Below, piece after piece: positions 53,757 to 62,365 of a stretch of DNA of 64,000 nucleotides. The position numbers and the translations under genes were made by a program. The notes beneath the pieces were generated by a model. It was not told the DNA's origin. It ran no database searches and worked only from the letters and a program-made list of their open reading frames with translations. The number at the start of each line of letters is the position of its first letter. Positions within the stretch are counted from its first letter, which is position 1. The stretch comes from an uncultured Draconibacterium sp. (GTDB lineage Bacteria > Bacteroidota > Bacteroidia > Bacteroidales > Prolixibacteraceae), in contig CANLMQ010000009.1 in assembly GCA_947492175.1 (NCBI GenBank), forward strand, positions 1-64,000, read 5' to 3'.

Positions 53757-55157
53757 TTATAACATTTCTCTTGGATCACTAATTACACCTGTAACCGCAG
53801 CTGCTGCAGCTGTTAACGGGCTTGCCAGTAATGTTCTTGCCCCGGGGCCCTGGCGTCCTTCAAAGTTTCGGTTCGATGTTGATACCGAGTATTTCCCTTC
53901 AGGAATTTTGTCGTCGTTCATGGCCAGACATGCTGAACATCCCGGTTGGCGAAGTGCAAAACCTGCCTCTTCCAATATTTCAACCAAACCTTCAGCTTTA
54001 ATCTGATTCTCTACTTGTTTTGATCCCGGAACCAGCCATGCTGTAACGTTATCGGCTTTTTTTCTGCCTTTTACAAATGAGGCAAACTCACGAAAATCTT
54101 CAATTCTGCCGTTGGTACAGCTTCCAAGAAAAACATAATCAATTTGTTTTCCTTTCATAGCTTCGCCTTGCTGATAGCCCATGTACTGCAAGGATTTTTC
54201 GAAGGTTACTTTGTCGCTGCCTTCCATTCCATCTGTTGTTGGAATAGTTTGTGAAACACCGATTCCCATTCCCGGGTTTGTACCATAGGTAATCATTGGC
54301 TCAATATCAGCAGCATCAAAAGTTAGTTCGGTGTCGAAAACCGCACCTTCGTCTGATTTTAATTGAGCCCATTCGGCAACAGCTTTATCCCAGTCTTCGC
54401 CTTTTGGTGCAAACTGGCGGCCTTTTATGTATTCAATAGTAGTCTCATCAGGAGCAATCATGCCTCCGCGTGCGCCACTTTCAATACTCAGGTTACATAA
54501 GGTCATCCGGCCTTCCATTGTTAATCCGGTAATAGCCGAACCTGCATATTCAATAAAATGACCTGTTCCTCCACTGGTTGATATTTTTGATATAATATAA
54601 AGTGCAATGTCTTTTGCAGTAACTCCTTTGCCAAGTTCACCGTTAACGGTAATTCTCATCTTTTTAGGTTTGGGCTGCATAATACACTGGCTGGCCAAAA
54701 CCATTTCCACTTCGCTGGTACCTATACCAAATGCAATGGCGCCAAAAGCTCCGTGTGTTGAAGTGTGACTATCGCCACAAACAATGGTCATTCCGGGTTG
54801 GGTTAATCCCATTTCGGGGCCAATTATATGAACCACACCGTGTCCTTCCGAACCTAAATCATGATGCGTAATTCTATGCTCGGCACAATTGGCTTTTAGC
54901 ATTTCAAGCTGATGACGTGAAAGTTCATCTTTAATTGGCATGTGCTGGTTAATGGTGGGAACGTTGTGGTCGGGAGTTGCAGTGGTTTTATCCGGACGGA
55001 AAACCTTCAAACCACGGTTTTTTAATCCTAAAAAGGCAACCGGGCTGGTTACTTCGTGAATAAAATGACGGTCGATATACAATACATTGGGGCCACCTTC
55101 GACCTGTTTTACCACATGTGCATCCCAGATTTTATCAAATAATGTTTTTGCTGTCAT
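53757..55157 (-). CDS. leuC: 3-isopropylmalate dehydratase large subunit
   Basis: 466-residue aconitase-like enzyme holding the [4Fe-4S] cluster. Cluster cysteines lie in GSCTNGR (about 345) and QPGCSACLAMND (about 405-415); GDSHTSTHGAFGAIAFGIGTSEVE near 131-154 binds substrate. Normal length. It works with LeuD in leucine synthesis and in the citramalate path. The four-helix-bundle gene follows it; leuA precedes it. Confidence 0.95.
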   Translation of the reverse strand: MTAKTLFDKIWDAHVVKQVEGGPNVLYIDRHFIHEVTSPVAFLGLKNRGLKVFRPDKTTATPDHNVPTINQHMPIKDELSRHQLEMLKANCAEHRITHHDLGSEGHGVVHIIGPEMGLTQPGMTIVCGDSHTSTHGAFGAIAFGIGTSEVEMVLASQCIMQPKPKKMRITVNGELGKGVTAKDIALYIISKISTSGGTGHFIEYAGSAITGLTMEGRMTLCNLSIESGARGGMIAPDETTIEYIKGRQFAPKGEDWDKAVAEWAQLKSDEGAVFDTELTFDAADIEPMITYGTNPGMGIGVSQTIPTTDGMEGSDKVTFEKSLQYMGYQQGEAMKGKQIDYVFLGSCTNGRIEDFREFASFVKGRKKADNVTAWLVPGSKQVENQIKAEGLVEILEEAGFALRQPGCSACLAMNDDKIPEGKYSVSTSNRNFEGRQGPGARTLLASPLTAAAAAVTGVISDPREML

Positions 55158-55211
55158 ATTTATATTGGTTACGAGTTACTGGTTGCAGCTTTCGGGTTGT
55201 TTCGAACACAC

Positions 55212-55239
55212 TGAACTTTGAACTCTGAACTTTGAACTG
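55212..55239. repeat. Heptamer array in the leuC-leuA gap
   Basis: Four 7-mers TGAACTT, TGAACTC, TGAACTT, TGAACTG in phase. Confidence 0.75.
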
Positions 55240-55242
55240 ATT

Positions 55243-56748
55243 TTAATTTGCCACCGGTAATTTATTTATTGCATCAAGGAAAGCTTCAACCGACGCAGTA
55301 ATTATATCGGTGTGGGCACCAAATCCGTGAAAAATAGAATCTTCGTATTCCACTTGCATATGTACTTTACCAATATCGTCGCTGCCACGTGTAATGGCTT
55401 GTACCAAAAACTCTTCAATTACAACCTGGCGGTGAATTATTTCTTTTACCGCTTTAATGGCTGCATCAACCGGACCATTTCCTGAAGTTGTTGCATCAAA
55501 TTTTTCGCCGGCAATATCTAAGCGAACCGAAGCCATTGGTTTTAACTGTTTGCCGGTTACTACCTGCAGGTAATCCAGTTTAATGCGGCGCTCCTGACGG
55601 GTGGCATCGCCAACTAGCAGCGCGATATCGTCATCGCGGATGTCTTTTTTCTTGTCAGCCAGTTTTAAGAATTCTTCGTAAACTGTATCCAGTTTTGCTT
55701 TGTCCAATTGGAATCCAAGAATCTCCAAACGGTGTTTTAAGGCGGCACGTCCACTTCGTGCAGTCAATAAAATAGCCGATTCGTTGATACCTACATCGGT
55801 TGGATCCATGATTTCGTAATTCTCGCGGTTTTTCAAAACACCATCCTGATGAATACCTGATGAATGCGCAAAAGCATTACGTCCCACAACCGCTTTGTTG
55901 GGTTGCACAGGCATATTCATTAATGTTGAAACCAAACGGCTGGTGCCATAAATCTTTTTAGTGTTTATTCCGGTGTCAATTCCCAGGGCTTTGTAATGCG
56001 TTTTTAAGGTCATTACAACTTCTTCAAGCGAAGTATTTCCTGCACGTTCACCAATTCCGTTAATGGTAACTTCTGCCTGGCGGGCACCATTCATAATACC
56101 GGCCATGGTGTTGGCTGTTGCCATACCCAGGTCGTTGTGGCAGTGTGTTGAAATTACTGCTTTGTGGATGTTTGGAACATTTTCCATTAAGTATTTAATT
56201 TTTGCACCAAAATCCTGTGGCAGGGTATAACCCGTAGTATCGGGTATATTAACTACGGTTGCACCGGCTTTAATAACTGCCTCAACTACGCGTGCCAGGT
56301 ATTCATTTCCTGTACGTCCGGCATCTTCGGCATAAAACTCTACATCTTCAACGTATTTTTTTGCGTACTTAACCGCTTCTACACCGCGCTCAATAATGGC
56401 TTCCGGATTTGAGTTGAGTTTGTGGTAGATATGAAAGTCTGATGTTCCGATTCCCGTGTGAATACGTCCTTTTTTGGCGTATTTGAGCGATTCGGCTGCA
56501 ACATCGATATCTTTTTGTACTGCGCGGGTTAAGGCACAAATGGTTGGCCATGTAACCGCTTTCGAAATCTCTACTACCGATTCAAAATCGCCCGGGCTTG
56601 AAATGGGGAATCCTGCTTCAATTACATCAACTCCCAATTCCTGCAAAGCTTTGGCAACTTCAATCTTTTCTACCGTGTTCAACTGACAACCCGGAACTTG
56701 TTCTCCGTCCCTCAAAGTTGTGTCGAAAATGTAAAGCCTGTCTGTCAT
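55243..56748 (-). CDS. leuA: 2-isopropylmalate synthase
   Basis: 501-residue first enzyme of leucine synthesis, condensing acetyl-CoA with 2-oxoisovalerate. The barrel (about 1-290) shows FDTTLRDGEQVPGCQLN, EAGFPISSPGDFE, NIPDTTGYTLPQ and HCHNDLGMATANTMAGI, with INGIGERAGNTSLEEVVM; the C-terminal domain (about 370-501, leucine feedback domain) has the SGNGPVDAA loop. First structural gene of the operon. Expression is likely controlled by the leader and attenuator just upstream (56790-56930). Confidence 0.95.
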   Translation of the reverse strand: MTDRLYIFDTTLRDGEQVPGCQLNTVEKIEVAKALQELGVDVIEAGFPISSPGDFESVVEISKAVTWPTICALTRAVQKDIDVAAESLKYAKKGRIHTGIGTSDFHIYHKLNSNPEAIIERGVEAVKYAKKYVEDVEFYAEDAGRTGNEYLARVVEAVIKAGATVVNIPDTTGYTLPQDFGAKIKYLMENVPNIHKAVISTHCHNDLGMATANTMAGIMNGARQAEVTINGIGERAGNTSLEEVVMTLKTHYKALGIDTGINTKKIYGTSRLVSTLMNMPVQPNKAVVGRNAFAHSSGIHQDGVLKNRENYEIMDPTDVGINESAILLTARSGRAALKHRLEILGFQLDKAKLDTVYEEFLKLADKKKDIRDDDIALLVGDATRQERRIKLDYLQVVTGKQLKPMASVRLDIAGEKFDATTSGNGPVDAAIKAVKEIIHRQVVIEEFLVQAITRGSDDIGKVHMQVEYEDSIFHGFGAHTDIITASVEAFLDAINKLPVAN

Positions 56749-56789
56749 TTTAATTTGGTATTTAATATTTTCTATTTATTCTTAGTCAT

Positions 56790-56861
56790 AAAAAAAGCCA
56801 CCCTCTGAATTGAGAATGGCTTTTTATTTATCCAATATCGTTTTTCAACACACCATTCTCA
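56790..56861 (-). promoter_or_regulatory. Attenuator hairpins upstream of leuA
   Basis: Minus strand order: segment A TGAGAATGG (56861-56853, overlapping the leader stop codon), segment B CCATTCTCA (56819-56811, preceded by AAAAAG), segment C TGGC-TTTTTTT (56800-56790). B with C forms a terminator (AAAAAGCCA 56825-56817 against TGGCTTTTT 56800-56792) with a U tract. A with B pair over nine bases and would block it. This is the leader-peptide attenuation layout: a stalled ribosome frees A and permits readthrough; a ribosome reaching the stop codon covers A and termination follows. Confidence 0.85.
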
Positions 56862-56930
56862 GTTCTGTCTTGTAAGAAGAAGAATACCAATGAGTAGGTT
56901 GAGAATAGATATGTTGATGAATTTCGTCAT
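56859..56930 (-). CDS. leuL: Leu/Ile leader peptide of the leu operon
   Basis: 23-codon open frame beginning MTKFINISIL and ending LLLTRQN, with six Leu and five Ile codons among 23, packed in residues 5-19 (three successive leucines near the end). It is preceded by AGGA about 11 bases upstream. The stop TGA lies inside attenuator segment A. Too short for standard gene callers but strongly supported by composition and position. Both amino acids are products of the downstream pathway (leucine by LeuABCD and isoleucine through CimA). Confidence 0.8.
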   Translation of the reverse strand: MTKFINISILNLLIGILLLTRQN

Positions 56931-56947
56931 TTGCTTACGATTTCCTG

Positions 56948-56955
56948 CAAATATG
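56948..56955 (-). promoter_or_regulatory. Probable -7 element of the leu operon promoter
   Basis: CATATTTG on the minus strand differs from TAnnTTTG in one base, and the leader start codon is 18 bases downstream. No clear -33 TTTG element is seen. Confidence 0.35.
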
Positions 56956-57065
56956 AAAATATTATTTTAAAATGAAAATGAATTGGCTGATTTTTATTAA
57001 AAAAAGAAGAATAATACTGAAATGTCTGTTTTGTGTTAACATTGGAGTAAGATTGGGTGAGTGGA

Positions 57066-57093
57066 GTTCGGTGTTCAGAGTTCAGAGTTTTGG
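57066..57093. repeat. Heptamer array (GTTCAGA type)
   Basis: Four 7-mers GTTCGGT, GTTCAGA, GTTCAGA, GTTTTGG. Reverse complement of the TGAAC family. Confidence 0.6.
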
Positions 57094-57142
57094 CTCTTAT
57101 TCTGTTTGGTTTATAGGTGTTTGAATATAAACATAATTGTGA

Positions 57143-57412
57143 AAAGATGGAGGTTGGGCTTTCAGATAATTATCAACCAGGCAAAAGATTATGGTTTGGA
57201 AGTACTCCGAAAACTTAAACTATTGCCAGTATTGGTTTGGTTATTATCCCATGACTCAAAAAAATGCTAGTCTTAGTTTGGAAGTTATCCCAAAGTTCAG
57301 CCAATTGCTAGCTTCGTTTTGGGAGTATTCCCAAAGTCTAAACGATTGCTAGTCTCTGTTTAGGATTACTCCCAAAGCCTGAACGACTGCCAGTCATCGT
57401 TTGGGAGTCCGC
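57143..57412. repeat. 41-bp repeat array with palindromic core (about 7 copies)
   Basis: Copies start at about 57143, 57184, 57225, 57266, 57307, 57348 and 57389, always 41 bp apart. The unit is GCTAGTC..GTTTGGGAGTATTCCCAAAG..T, and TTTGGGA-GTAT-TCCCAAA is a near-perfect palindrome. The first copies are decayed, the last four well conserved, as expected for an array growing at one end. The 56931-57551 gap holds this array, a heptamer array at each side and no gene. Confidence 0.88.
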
Positions 57413-57498
57413 CTATGCTGCTTCTTTTAATGGATTTTAGAGTTCACCCTTTGAAATAATTCGCAGATTTAGTGCTGTGCACTATTTCACAGGGTAAA

Positions 57499-57519
57499 GT
57501 TAAGAGTTCAAAGTTCAGT
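57499..57519. repeat. Short heptamer array before the OstA-like gene
   Basis: Three 7-mers GTTAAGA, GTTCAAA, GTTCAGT between the 41-bp array and the gene that ends at 57552. Confidence 0.5.
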
Positions 57520-57551
57520 CTCTTTGTCCTTTGCTCCCTACTCTTTGCCCT

Positions 57552-59165
57552 TTATTCTATTCTTTTAGATCCGATTCCGGGTTTTGCTTTTGTTTTCTCC
57601 TTTTCTTCTGCCGAAGGTGCCGGTCTTTCTGTTTTGCGAAAAATATCGTTTCTCGAAAGTGGCCGTTGTTTTATTTTCCATTCAAATCCGGAAAGCTCTT
57701 TTTCTGCTTCGGTTAAATTTTCGAGCGGTGTTAGTTTGCCTTCGGGTTGGCTTTTAAACGATATTTTATGGATTTTACCATCTTTAAACCTAATGGATAT
57801 TTTACTGCTTTCGGCATGGTTGAGCCCAATAACAGCCTCTTCGTCGCGTGCATAATAAAGGGTTTGCCCGTTGCCGTCAACATCAACATTATTTAGTTTG
57901 CCGTTAATAACGTAGCCTACCATATCTTTCCCTTTAATCTGGTCGAAGCGCGCCGAGTCCATTTTCGAAATAATAAAACTGTTTCTATTTAAATGCAATT
58001 CGTTGGGGGCATTGCTGTGTTGTTTCAGTTCTATATATTCGGCATTTAGCTGATGGTTTTCGGACCAGATAACCGGATTGTAATGGAGTTGGGCCAACGA
58101 ATCTTTCGAGAAATAACATAACGAGTCGCAAACTCCCTGTACATCGTTTCTGAAAAACCGCACACCATAAAATGCTTTTACAATATTTTCACCTTCAACC
58201 GTATCAGGAATTGTTCGGAGCGTATCGGCATGCAAAAATAAACTGTCGGTGTTGTTGTAGCTAATAAAAAGAGCCGAATCAGTAGCAGTTGCTATTTCTG
58301 TTAGTTCGTTAAACAGTATTTTGTTTCCTTTTACAATGGAGCGTTTTTCGTAGTCTTCCATGTGTACATTGCCGGTTGCCACGCCGTTGCCGTTTTCTTT
58401 GTTATAACTAATATAATTTGCTTCCAGTAGCTGTGTGGCATTGTACACTTCCGGATTTAAGGTTAACTCAGCTTCTCCGGTTGCCGTGTTGTACCAACCA
58501 TCTTCGGCATAAAGCGTATTAGCCGAATCCTTTATGGTTGTTGGTCCTTCCAGATAAATAATTTCGGTTAGCGTGTTGTATCTAACGTCTTCGCTGGTAA
58601 GTGTATATTTATCTGAATAACCGATTACACTGTCGGTAAAATGAACCATATCTTCATCTAAATAATACTCGCCAACCTGGCTGGTAAGCGTGTTGGAACT
58701 GTCGACAATGGTACCGGAACAATCGTAGTAACTAATGTTTTTTTTGATGTTGTAATCGAGGGTGTCGGTGTATAAAGTGATGGTTTTGTTTTTTAACACC
58801 ACATTGTTTATGGCCTGGGCAAATTCGGTATCGCCATCGTAATATATTTTTTTTGCATACAGGTGAATGGTGTCGCCCTGGTTGATATGTACATTTCCAA
58901 AGGCATCAACACGATTCGAATTTTTGTATGTATAGGCACTGTCGCAATACAATAATACTTCGTTGTGTTTAATAATTACGTCGTCGATTAAGCGACGGGC
59001 ATTGGCAATATTCTCGCTTTCTTCCAGCGATCCGGCTTGTATAATCTCAACTTTTTTCTTTTCCTGCGCCCGTGCTGTTACCGATCCGAAAAAGATGAAA
59101 AAAAAGAGGGCAAAACGCAGGATGGGAGAATAGTTGTTTCTTATTTCGTTTAAATTGAATTGCAT
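57552..59165 (-). CDS. OstA-like LPS-export protein (OstA_2 family)
   Basis: 537-residue exported protein; the signal peptide ends at ARAQ near residue 34. The body is a chain of beta-jellyroll repeats (for example KIYYDGDTEFAQAINNVVLKN, TLTSQVGEYYLDEDMVHFTDSV, EVRYNTLTEIIYLEGPTTI), the LptA/LptD-N fold that shields lipid A during transport to the outer membrane. Bacteroidota have this longer form in place of LptA. Translation is coupled to moxR by a one-base overlap (TAATG). The C-terminal tail is charged and disordered (APSAEEKEKTKAKPGIGSK). Confidence 0.85.
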   Translation of the reverse strand: MQFNLNEIRNNYSPILRFALFFFIFFGSVTARAQEKKKVEIIQAGSLEESENIANARRLIDDVIIKHNEVLLYCDSAYTYKNSNRVDAFGNVHINQGDTIHLYAKKIYYDGDTEFAQAINNVVLKNKTITLYTDTLDYNIKKNISYYDCSGTIVDSSNTLTSQVGEYYLDEDMVHFTDSVIGYSDKYTLTSEDVRYNTLTEIIYLEGPTTIKDSANTLYAEDGWYNTATGEAELTLNPEVYNATQLLEANYISYNKENGNGVATGNVHMEDYEKRSIVKGNKILFNELTEIATATDSALFISYNNTDSLFLHADTLRTIPDTVEGENIVKAFYGVRFFRNDVQGVCDSLCYFSKDSLAQLHYNPVIWSENHQLNAEYIELKQHSNAPNELHLNRNSFIISKMDSARFDQIKGKDMVGYVINGKLNNVDVDGNGQTLYYARDEEAVIGLNHAESSKISIRFKDGKIHKISFKSQPEGKLTPLENLTEAEKELSGFEWKIKQRPLSRNDIFRKTERPAPSAEEKEKTKAKPGIGSKRIE

Positions 59166-60127
59166 TAAAGCAGTTTGTCGATTATTTCTTCAATGGTTTT
59201 ATTTTCAGCTTCGGCCTTGTAATTTTTAATTATACGATGGCGCAAAATAGAAGGAGCAATGGCCTGCACATCTTCAATGTCGGGCGAGTATTTTCCGTGA
59301 AGTGCTGCATGTGTTTTGGCTCCAAGCACCAGGTATTGCGAAGCTCGCGGTCCGGCACCCCATTTCAGGTACTGGTTCGAAATTTCGGCTGCATTCTCTT
59401 TTCCCGGCCGGGTTTTGGCAGCAAGGTTTACTGCGTACCTTAAAACATTATCGTTTACTGGTATTTTACGAATTAATTCCTGGAAGTATATAATTTCTTT
59501 TTTTGAAATAACCGATTTTAAATCAGTACTTAAGGTTGAAGTGGTATTTTTTACGATAATAAGTTCATCGTCCAGCTTTGGATAATCGAGCCAGACCGAA
59601 AACATAAAACGGTCTAATTGCGCTTCTGGAAGAGGGTAGGTACCTTCCTGTTCTATTGGATTCTGTGTTGCCAAAACAAAAAACGGACGATCGAGTTCGA
59701 AATGTTGCCCGGCTGCAGTAACCGACCTTTCCTGCATGGCCTCCAGCAACGCCGACTGCGTTTTTGGAGGTGTACGGTTTATTTCGTCAGCTAATATAAT
59801 ATTCGAAAAAAGAGGTCCTTCAATAAACTTGAACTGACGTTCTTTGTCGAGAATTTCGGTACCAATAATATCGGAAGGCATTAAATCAGGTGTAAACTGA
59901 ATACGGTTGTATTTTAATCCCAGAATTTTTGCAATAGTGGTTACCAGCAAGGTTTTTGCCAGGCCGGGTACACCTATTAATAATACATGCCCGCGGCTAA
60001 ACAGCGAAATAAGTACTTGTGTAACTACTTCATCCTGTCCGTATATTGTTTTGGTGATTTCCTTTTTTAATTCTTCAAATTTAGCACGCAGGGCGTCAAG
60101 TGCTTCAACGTCGTTTTTAAACTCCAT
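59165..60127 (-). CDS. MoxR-family AAA+ ATPase
   Basis: 320-residue chaperone-like ATPase. Walker A GVPGLAKT at 52-59, Walker B IILADEINRTPPKTQSALLEAMQE near 107-130, sensor 1 FVLATQNPIEQEGTYPLPEAQLDRF, and the C-terminal lid. MoxR proteins help install metal centres or activate von Willebrand-type partners; no such partner is in the window, so the role here is open. It lies between the SurA-like gene and ostA within the envelope operon. Confidence 0.92.
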   Translation of the reverse strand: MEFKNDVEALDALRAKFEELKKEITKTIYGQDEVVTQVLISLFSRGHVLLIGVPGLAKTLLVTTIAKILGLKYNRIQFTPDLMPSDIIGTEILDKERQFKFIEGPLFSNIILADEINRTPPKTQSALLEAMQERSVTAAGQHFELDRPFFVLATQNPIEQEGTYPLPEAQLDRFMFSVWLDYPKLDDELIIVKNTTSTLSTDLKSVISKKEIIYFQELIRKIPVNDNVLRYAVNLAAKTRPGKENAAEISNQYLKWGAGPRASQYLVLGAKTHAALHGKYSPDIEDVQAIAPSILRHRIIKNYKAEAENKTIEEIIDKLL

Positions 60128-60144
60128 GGGGTAAATCTTGCTAT

Positions 60145-61488
60145 TTATTTGATCCAGTGCTCAAAATTAAAGTTACAGTTGGCATAAGTGTTGTCAATCC
60201 GGATGTAAGTTTGCGACTGACGTTCTGCAATCCATTTCTGTAAGGTTTCTTCTTTCTTTTTTGCCAGGTACATTTCTGCCAGCGTTTGGTAATCGTTCTG
60301 TAGATCGGCTTTGTGTGACTCAATCTTATTGGTAAGCATTACAATTTTATATACCTGTTGCTGGTTTTCCATGTCGATGGTTTCGAAGGGTTCCGAAATT
60401 TCGTTCAGGTTCATTTTTGAAACAACTTTACTTACATCAGGATCAATTTCTTCGATCGAAAATTTCGACGACATGGTATTGGGATTGATGGTGATTCCAC
60501 CGTTGTTCCTGGTGTTTTTATCGAACGAGAACATCATAGCAGCCTGTTCAAATTCTATCTCATCTTTGCGAATCAGGTTGGCAAGACTATCCAAACGATT
60601 GTATGCTTCTTCTTTTGCTTCAACCGATACTTTGGGTTTCATTAAAATATGGCGTGTATTTACTTTCCCGGCTTTTTTGTCGACCAATTGTATAATGTGA
60701 TAACCGAAAGCACTTTTTACTACATTCGAAACTTTATCGCCTTTCAGGTTAAAAGCCACCGATGCGTAAGCCGGATCGAGCTGCGCTCGACCAGAATAAC
60801 CAATTACTCCACCATCTTTTGCCGAAGGTCCTTCGGAATAAATAACTGCCATAGCGGCAAAGCTTGAACCATTTTCAATACGTTTTTTTATGTCGCGTAA
60901 TTTTGCTTTTACCTTGTTTTCTTCTTCCAGCTCTACAGTTGGCTGAATAGTGATTTGCGCATATTCGTATTGTGTAGGAATAGTAGGAATCTGATCTTTT
61001 GACAGATTACGGTAGTTGTAACGAACTTCAGATGGAGTAACCGTTACGTTTTCCACAATTTTTGATTTCATTTGCTGGCTGAGAAGCTGCTCTCTGATCG
61101 CATCCTGCATATCGGATTTGATTAATGCGATAGGCTTTTTGAAATAGGCCTCGACTGCCGATTCGGTTCCAAAATGCGACAAATACATTTGCATTTGTCC
61201 GTCCATTTGCTGGTTAATCTGACTTGGAGTTACCGTTATTAAGGTATCTAGTTCAGCTTCAGCAACCAATAATTTGTTGATTAAAAATTCTTCCAGAATT
61301 TCACATTTCATATCACCCTCAGTGGTTATTCCCTGTGCCTGCTGGTTAATATTCATGTTTTCTATATCTGATTTCAGGATGATGTTTCCTCCAACAACAG
61401 CAACAATCTGGTCGATAATTTTATCCTGTGCTTTTATTCCTCCTGCAACGAAAATAAAAAGTAAAATTGTTCCCAGTAATCTCTTCAT
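60145..61488 (-). CDS. SurA-like peptidyl-prolyl isomerase
   Basis: 447-residue exported chaperone of outer-membrane proteins. Signal peptide KRLLGTILLFIFVAGGIKAQ. A SurA N-terminal domain (about 20-150, IIDQIVAVVGGNIILKSDIENMN ... LINKLLVAEA) is followed by two parvulin-type domains (about 170-260 and 275-385), for example ENGSSFAAMAVIYSEGPSAKDGGVIGYSGRAQLDPAYASVAF and KSAFGYHIIQLVDKK. The ATG at 61488 directly follows the upstream stop (TAATATG), better than the upstream ATGs. Confidence 0.9.
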   Translation of the reverse strand: MKRLLGTILLFIFVAGGIKAQDKIIDQIVAVVGGNIILKSDIENMNINQQAQGITTEGDMKCEILEEFLINKLLVAEAELDTLITVTPSQINQQMDGQMQMYLSHFGTESAVEAYFKKPIALIKSDMQDAIREQLLSQQMKSKIVENVTVTPSEVRYNYRNLSKDQIPTIPTQYEYAQITIQPTVELEEENKVKAKLRDIKKRIENGSSFAAMAVIYSEGPSAKDGGVIGYSGRAQLDPAYASVAFNLKGDKVSNVVKSAFGYHIIQLVDKKAGKVNTRHILMKPKVSVEAKEEAYNRLDSLANLIRKDEIEFEQAAMMFSFDKNTRNNGGITINPNTMSSKFSIEEIDPDVSKVVSKMNLNEISEPFETIDMENQQQVYKIVMLTNKIESHKADLQNDYQTLAEMYLAKKKEETLQKWIAERQSQTYIRIDNTYANCNFNFEHWIK

Positions 61489-61489
61489 A

Positions 61490-62365
61490 TTATTCTTCAT
61501 TTGTTTCCTTGTTATATATTCTAAACTTGTTCTGACGTAATCCTTCAGTATAAACGTTTTCTTCAATATCTTTTAAAAACTTAATTTTTCGCTGGTTCAA
61601 AATTAAATTTTTTATGTTGTTTTCCACAAATTCAATTGGCGCCAGATCGTTTGTTAGTTTGTAATCATGAATGCTGACAAGATAATAATAATTTGAATCA
61701 TTCATTTCTTTTAAACTATTCTCGCGAAGAAAACGCTCGGGCGACTCTATTTCAATGGGTAAATTATTTTTTAAAACCTGAAAATCTATCCAGTTTTCAA
61801 TAGATATGTCGAACTTTTTTGCATACTGCCCGCAGTATTCCTTCAATACCGACAGCCCTTCATCTGAAGTATCTTCAATCATTCCTTTAATAAGCTCAGG
61901 ATTAGCCAGCTCGCTGGGAATTTTTACAAAAATAGCCTGAACAATAGAACGGTTTAAGTTAAAATTATCGGGATGATTGTTGTAATATTCCTCAATTTGC
62001 GAATCTGAAACCACCGTGTCCATTCGCTGTTTTATAAGCTCGTTTTTGTATTTGTAAATAATTAATGAATTGCGGTAAGCACGTAATTCATCATCTACAT
62101 TTTTTTGCTCAGGCGACAGGTTTTCGTCGGCCTTCTGAATTAACAATTCTTGCTTTACCCATTTGTTTATATAGTCGTTAGCAAGTAAAATACTATCTTC
62201 TTTACTACTGTTTTTAGGGAGTATTTCGGCAATATTAGACTGATAAAGCATCTTGTCGCCAACCCGGGCAACTGGTTGGTCTCCGGTTTCCTGTTTGCAG
62301 GCGAACACCCAAACAAATGTTGCTGCCATTAATCCGTATTTGAAAATACTCTTAAACACCTTCAA
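61490..62365 (-). CDS. PpiC/SurA-related lipoprotein
   Basis: 291-residue lipoprotein: signal peptide ending in FAC (Cys near residue 23). The region VARVGDKMLYQSNIAEILPKNSSKEDSILLANDYINKWVKQELLIQKAD is typical of the SurA N-terminal chaperone domain, but no parvulin motif (such as GxxFxxxA) follows. It could therefore be a chaperone without isomerase activity. Its start overlaps the upstream isomerase gene by 14 bases. Confidence 0.75.
   Translation of the reverse strand: MKVFKSIFKYGLMAATFVWVFACKQETGDQPVARVGDKMLYQSNIAEILPKNSSKEDSILLANDYINKWVKQELLIQKADENLSPEQKNVDDELRAYRNSLIIYKYKNELIKQRMDTVVSDSQIEEYYNNHPDNFNLNRSIVQAIFVKIPSELANPELIKGMIEDTSDEGLSVLKEYCGQYAKKFDISIENWIDFQVLKNNLPIEIESPERFLRENSLKEMNDSNYYYLVSIHDYKLTNDLAPIEFVENNIKNLILNQRKIKFLKDIEENVYTEGLRQNKFRIYNKETNEE

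Noticed and set aside
57061..57270. 69-residue frame before the 41-bp array.
   Set aside because: It runs through a heptamer repeat and the first 41-bp units, and has no recognisable features.
57143..57412. Possible CRISPR array.
   Set aside because: The 41-bp pitch is regular but the interval between cores is itself repeated, so there are no unique spacers, and no cas genes are in the window. The same applies to the 21-bp arrays.
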